64,000 bases of DNA from an uncultured Pseudomonadota bacterium (GTDB lineage: Bacteria; Myxococcota_A; UBA796; SXON01): positions 1 to 64,000 of the forward strand of contig CAIQVJ010000134.1 of NCBI GenBank assembly GCA_903875225.1, given 5' to 3'. The position numbers and the translations under genes are program-made. The notes beneath the pieces were generated by a model, which had not been told where the DNA came from, ran no database searches, and saw only the letters and a list, made by a program, of their open reading frames with translations. Each line of letters opens with the position of its first letter. Position 1 is the stretch's first letter. Positions 60,338 through 64,000 of the stretch are shown here, one piece after another.

Positions 60338-62101
60338 TCACCGCCTTGGAACGGCCGTCTGCCCCGACGGGGACCCACCCAGCCGATACACGCTTTCCTG
60401 CACCCGCTCCGCGTGCCAGGCGAGGAGCGTGATCACCTCGTCCCGGTCGCCCCGGGTGAGCGTGTCGGCCAGCACGATGTGGGAGTAGCCATCGTGCTCC
60501 AACGCTGTGGTCCCCTCGTCGATCTGCGCGGGGGTGGGCCTCGGGGATGCCAGGCCGTTGCGGGCGAACCACGTTCGTGGCGGCGGACCACCTTCGCGGG
60601 GTACACCCAGCACCTGGGGGTGGGTGAGGCACCCAAGCAATGCGATCACGAGGCCGTTGTGGGCCCAGGCATCGGGCAGGAAGCTGTTCACGCCGTAGGG
60701 CATGCGCTTCTGGTGGAAGATCGCGAGCATCTCGTAGCGCCGGTTCCCGTGGTGGGCGTCCGGGGGAAAGTTGAAGATCCCCGTCACGGTCGGGTCTGTG
60801 GCGGCCTGCAGCGTGAAGGGGTCGGGGTCCACCGGTGCGGTGCGGGAAGCGTGAGCCGGCAGCGACCCGATCGGGGAGATCCAGTGGGCCTCGGCGAGGA
60901 AGATCAGGGAGAGCACGAGGGGCGCGAGCCAACCTGCACGAGCGGGCAGCCGGCGCGCCGCGGCCTCGACGCCCCCTGCAACCAGCGGGGCCATCGCGAG
61001 GAGCAGGACCACCACCAGCCGGTAGGGGTGGTGGATGAATTGCACCGGAGACCCTGGAAAGTAGAGCACCGCCAACGGCATCCACACGTCGTGTGCGGCC
61101 ACCCGCAGGGGGTGCTGGCCGAGCGCGAGGGAGGGGCCGAGCGCGAACACGAAGGCGAGGGCGAGAGCGGCGGGGACCCTCCAACCCAACGCTCCGCACC
61201 GGATCGCGTCGGCGCGGTGCGCGACCAGTCCCAGGCCCGCCAGAAGGATCGCGACCCATCCGATGTAGGGCACGTGCACGATCCCCACGTTCCCGCTGCG
61301 CGCGTTGTCCGGGAAGAACCAGCCGCCCGGATGAACGAAGGCGAGGGGATCGACGGCGGGGAGGTTGCCCTGCACCCATCCGGGCGCGGTCTCGGCGTGC
61401 ACCACGGCATCGGGCGCGTGCAGCGTCGTGAGGGCGAACATCGCCAGCAGCGTGATCGGCGGGAGCGCGAGCGCGGCAGCCCGGGCGAACTGGCGCCAGC
61501 TACCCGGGCTCTCCACGAGCCAGACCAGCGCCAGGAGACCGGCGAAGGCCGCGTAGTAGAAGTTCGCAACCGCCGCGAGCACCCAGAACGCGGCGGTGGC
61601 TGCCGGACGCACCCCGTTGCGGAGCGCGAAGTAGAACGCGGCGACCGGCCCGATCGCGACGAACTCGTACACGCCGCTCTGCAACAACCCGAGGGTGTAC
61701 GCCCCGGCCCCGACCACCACCGCCGCAACCGGCGCACCGAGCGGGGACTGTTTCCGGAGCCCCAGCCACACAGCGAGCAGGGTCCCGAAGACCTGGGCAG
61801 TGAGCACCGTCGTGGTGGCTGTGGCGGTCGAGACGAATGTCTGTAACGGCGCCGCCAGCAAGGCATTGAGTGGGTCCACGAACCACAGGGTCCCGCCCGG
61901 CGGTTGGTGGGACAGTGTGGTCCGCAGCGGGTTTTCGAGGTGGCCGAGGGCGTACGCCCACCACCAGTACCCCCACAAGTGGTCGTAGGCATCGCTTGTG
62001 GGGTCGCCGGGGATCACGGCCCCTGCGTGCTGCCAGGCGGGCCAAAGGGTACAGACCGCGGCGCCGAGCAGCGCGAAAGGGACAACGCGATTCAGATGCA
62101 C
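60338..62101 (-). CDS. Polytopic GT-C-like membrane glycosyltransferase
   Basis: This 587-residue protein has about eleven hydrophobic segments and an early loop with PGDPTSDAYDHLWGYWWW, whose acidic residues fit the GT-C glycosyltransferase superfamily. A mid-loop GGWFFPDNARSGNVG and a soluble C-terminal part of about 150 residues follow. No specific family is recognised; YfhO-like proteins are the nearest in general appearance. The GTG start overlaps the stop of the upstream radical SAM gene by ten bases, so the two are translationally coupled. Confidence 0.72.
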   Translation of the reverse strand: MHLNRVVPFALLGAAVCTLWPAWQHAGAVIPGDPTSDAYDHLWGYWWWAYALGHLENPLRTTLSHQPPGGTLWFVDPLNALLAAPLQTFVSTATATTTVLTAQVFGTLLAVWLGLRKQSPLGAPVAAVVVGAGAYTLGLLQSGVYEFVAIGPVAAFYFALRNGVRPAATAAFWVLAAVANFYYAAFAGLLALVWLVESPGSWRQFARAAALALPPITLLAMFALTTLHAPDAVVHAETAPGWVQGNLPAVDPLAFVHPGGWFFPDNARSGNVGIVHVPYIGWVAILLAGLGLVAHRADAIRCGALGWRVPAALALAFVFALGPSLALGQHPLRVAAHDVWMPLAVLYFPGSPVQFIHHPYRLVVVLLLAMAPLVAGGVEAAARRLPARAGWLAPLVLSLIFLAEAHWISPIGSLPAHASRTAPVDPDPFTLQAATDPTVTGIFNFPPDAHHGNRRYEMLAIFHQKRMPYGVNSFLPDAWAHNGLVIALLGCLTHPQVLGVPREGGPPPRTWFARNGLASPRPTPAQIDEGTTALEHDGYSHIVLADTLTRGDRDEVITLLAWHAERVQESVYRLGGSPSGQTAVPRR

Positions 62102-64000
62102 AACAGTCCGGCCCTGCGCGCGGCTGCCAAACCCCCGGAGAATCGCGAGAAGTCGCCGGGAAAGGCGGTGATCGCGGCGCCAGCATCCAGCGGTGGCTGG
62201 CCGGGTCGTGAGGCTTCGATCACCTCTGCGAGCCAGTCCAGCGAGGCCCGCTTGCCCCGTACGTGCTCGACCCCATCGATGTGGTGCAGCAACAGGCCGT
62301 CCTCCTCCAACACATCCCCACCCGTCCAGACGAGCCGCCCCGACGGCACCTGCGTGGCCCCGGCGCCTGCCACGGGTTCGAGCAGCCGCAGGATGTAGTC
62401 GGGCGCCACGGTCGTCTCCGGCATCGCCCGATCAAACCAGCCCTGCACCGGCCTGTCCACGGCCTCCCCGCGCATCCAGGCACCCAGCGCGGTGGCGAGC
62501 GGGCCGTCGAACTGATCGTGGTCTCCGCCCGCCGGATCCTCATGGTCGAGATCGTTGCGGGCGAACACCGACGCGGGCTCGGGCAGCACCCGGAGGCCCC
62601 AGCTTGCGGGATCCACCGACATGCCCGAGTACCGCGTGAGCACGAACCGGTGCCAGAACGCGGAGTCGAGCACGCCGGCCGCGAACATCTGGCGTACGAC
62701 CTCCATCGCGTCGAGGGTCTCCTGGTCGGTCTCGGTGGGGAAGCCGTACATCAGGTAGGCGTGCACCCGCACGCCCGCGTTCCGGAACGCCATCGCCGCC
62801 CTCGTGACCTGCTCGATGGTCACGCCTTTCTGCATTGCGTCCAGGAGGCGCGGGCTCGCGACCTCCAGCCCGCCGGTCACGGCGATCAGCCCGGCGTGGG
62901 CGCACAGCCGGGCCAGATCCGGCGTCCAGGCGCGCTCGAACCGGATGTTCCCCCAGAAGCTGGCCCCCACGCCGCGCTCGAGGAGCGTGAGCGCGAGATC
63001 CCGCATGCCGCGCGGAGGCACCGCCTCGTCCACGAGGTGGAACCCCGATTGCCCGGTGTTCCCGATCTGGTCCACCATGGCGTCCACCAGCACCTCTGCG
63101 TGGTTCGGTCGGTAGCCCGCGATGTAGTCCAACTGGATGTCGCAGAACGAGCACTTCTTCCAGTAGCAGCCGTGCGCCACGGTCAGCTTGTTCCAGCGCC
63201 CGTCGCCCCACAACCTGTGGGTCGGGTTGAGGCTGTCCACAAGCTGCAGGTAGTCCCCGAGCGGGAGGTCCCCGTACGACGCGGCGCAGGCTGCGGGCTC
63301 GTCGCCGTGCGGCTGATCGAGCCTCCCCGCCGGGGTGATCGTGCGGTGGCGCTGGTCGGGCCCGCCGCCCATCCACCCGACCCAGGCCAACAGCGGGCCC
63401 TCCCCATCGTCGAGCGTGACGGCGTCCACGTGGTCCCACAGCCGCGGCTCGTCCACGTCGCGTAGCTCGGTGTTGGCGTAGCCACCGCCCAGCAGCACAG
63501 TCGCGCCGCGGTGCTTCAGCGCCCGCCCGATGCGCAGCGCACCGTAGAGGTTGCCCGGGAAGGGGATTGAGAGCCCGACGAGGTCGCCGCTCTGCACGGG
63601 CATCGCCGCCACGAGGCGGTCCAGGTGGGCGTCCACGATCGAGGTGTGGGTCAGGCGCTCGGCGAGCCCGTCGAACTGCACAGGCCCGGTCGCGAGGTGC
63701 CGCTGGTAGTGCGAGAGGGTGAACCCGGGGTCCAGGACCGCCCACAGGTCCGCGAGATCCGCGAGGTAGAGCGTCGCCAGTCGCCGGGCGGCGTCATCGA
63801 CGGCGAGCGGGCCGAAGAGCCCGAGCTCCCCTCGCTGCACCGCGAGGTCGAGGCGTGGCGTGCGGGGCAGGAACGGGGTCTCGAGGATGCGGGGCCCGAG
63901 CCCGCGGTCCTTCCCCTGGAGAAAGCGGACCACCCCGTCGATCGCGCGGACGTGGGCGCCCTGCAGCGCGCTCGCCCGCCACACGGAGTCGTCGAGATCG
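62092..64000 (-). CDS. Radical SAM protein with B12-binding-like N-terminal domain (5' end outside window)
   Basis: At least 630 residues are visible and the frame remains open to the window edge, so the N-terminus is missing. The first part resembles a cobalamin-binding Rossmann domain (LVGLSIPFPGNLYGAL, then TVLLGGGYANTE). The iron-sulfur motif lies in HGCYWKKCSFCD, which has four residues between the first two cysteines (CX4CX2C) instead of the canonical three. GNIRFE, TGGLEVAS and YLMYGFPTET are typical later radical SAM blocks. The substrate is unknown; cobalamin-dependent methylation is a common activity of this architecture. It is coupled to the membrane glycosyltransferase gene. Confidence 0.82.
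   Translation of the reverse strand, partial: DLDDSVWRASALQGAHVRAIDGVVRFLQGKDRGLGPRILETPFLPRTPRLDLAVQRGELGLFGPLAVDDAARRLATLYLADLADLWAVLDPGFTLSHYQRHLATGPVQFDGLAERLTHTSIVDAHLDRLVAAMPVQSGDLVGLSIPFPGNLYGALRIGRALKHRGATVLLGGGYANTELRDVDEPRLWDHVDAVTLDDGEGPLLAWVGWMGGGPDQRHRTITPAGRLDQPHGDEPAACAASYGDLPLGDYLQLVDSLNPTHRLWGDGRWNKLTVAHGCYWKKCSFCDIQLDYIAGYRPNHAEVLVDAMVDQIGNTGQSGFHLVDEAVPPRGMRDLALTLLERGVGASFWGNIRFERAWTPDLARLCAHAGLIAVTGGLEVASPRLLDAMQKGVTIEQVTRAAMAFRNAGVRVHAYLMYGFPTETDQETLDAMEVVRQMFAAGVLDSAFWHRFVLTRYSGMSVDPASWGLRVLPEPASVFARNDLDHEDPAGGDHDQFDGPLATALGAWMRGEAVDRPVQGWFDRAMPETTVAPDYILRLLEPVAGAGATQVPSGRLVWTGGDVLEEDGLLLHHIDGVEHVRGKRASLDWLAEVIEASRPGQPPLDAGAAITAFPGDFSRFSGGLAAARRAGLLCI

Overview
This is a very G+C-rich, gene-dense chromosomal window with 44 protein genes, almost no intergenic space and no RNA gene, CRISPR array or insertion sequence that I can support. 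Three large surface proteins end in a Cys-containing hydrophobic tail followed by an Arg cluster, which is the MYXO-CTERM sorting-signal pattern. Together with Asp-rich 'DCDD' metal-binding repeats, many small lipoproteins, cNMP-EAL and PAS-kinase signalling proteins, this points to a myxobacterium-like bacterium (Myxococcota or a close relative). No taxonomic marker gene is present, so the assignment is an inference.

Layout. 1-405 holds a 51-bp minisatellite. 405-4295 (minus) is a pyruvate dehydrogenase operon pdhB-pdhC-lpd without its E1-alpha gene. 4372-19781 is a run of secreted or lipid-anchored proteins: a GH5 glycosidase, a HExxH lipoprotein, an FGE-like lipoprotein, a SIMPL protein, an M28 peptidase, a beta-helix MYXO-CTERM protein, an SGNH hydrolase and a DUF885 protein. 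19784-23263 encodes a 1159-residue, apparently cysteine-free repetitive protein of unknown function. 23346-29938 (minus) is a molybdenum oxidoreductase operon: a KdsD-like isomerase, a fused four-cluster ferredoxin/NrfD subunit, a molybdopterin subunit without a Tat signal and a TorD-like chaperone. 29955-35708 encodes a 1917-residue lipoprotein with seven FG-GAP blades and a 540-bp higher-order repeat.

35765-41262 carries an acyltransferase-like membrane protein, an N-formylglutamate amidohydrolase-like enzyme, a cNMP-EAL phosphodiesterase, a DUF4236 protein and an Asp-box propeller. 41331-53558 is a cell-envelope glycan region. It starts with a GT2 glycosyltransferase. Next comes a divergent pair of units, a ThDP enzyme facing an aldolase, an SDR and a dehydroquinate-synthase-like cyclase. 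A GT-C mannosyltransferase-like protein follows. The last unit is tightly coupled: GtrA, glucose-1-phosphate cytidylyltransferase, a fused CDP-glucose dehydratase/3-dehydrase and an SDR, which together predict a CDP-3,6-dideoxyhexose or a branched derivative. 53563-64000 holds a SUKH-like protein, a GAF protein, a free-standing E2-type acyltransferase, a secreted zinc-ribbon protein, two tandem PAS histidine kinases, a GT-C membrane protein and a radical SAM protein cut by the window edge.

Expression signals form two classes. Many genes have a -10-like TAnnnT hexamer only 5-7 bases before the start codon and no Shine-Dalgarno sequence, so they look leaderless. Others (pdh genes, the sugar module, several minus-strand lipoproteins) have a clear GGAG-type site, and four of those sites sit inside a small inverted repeat. 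Several lipoproteins have signal peptides of only 8-14 residues without any Lys or Arg.
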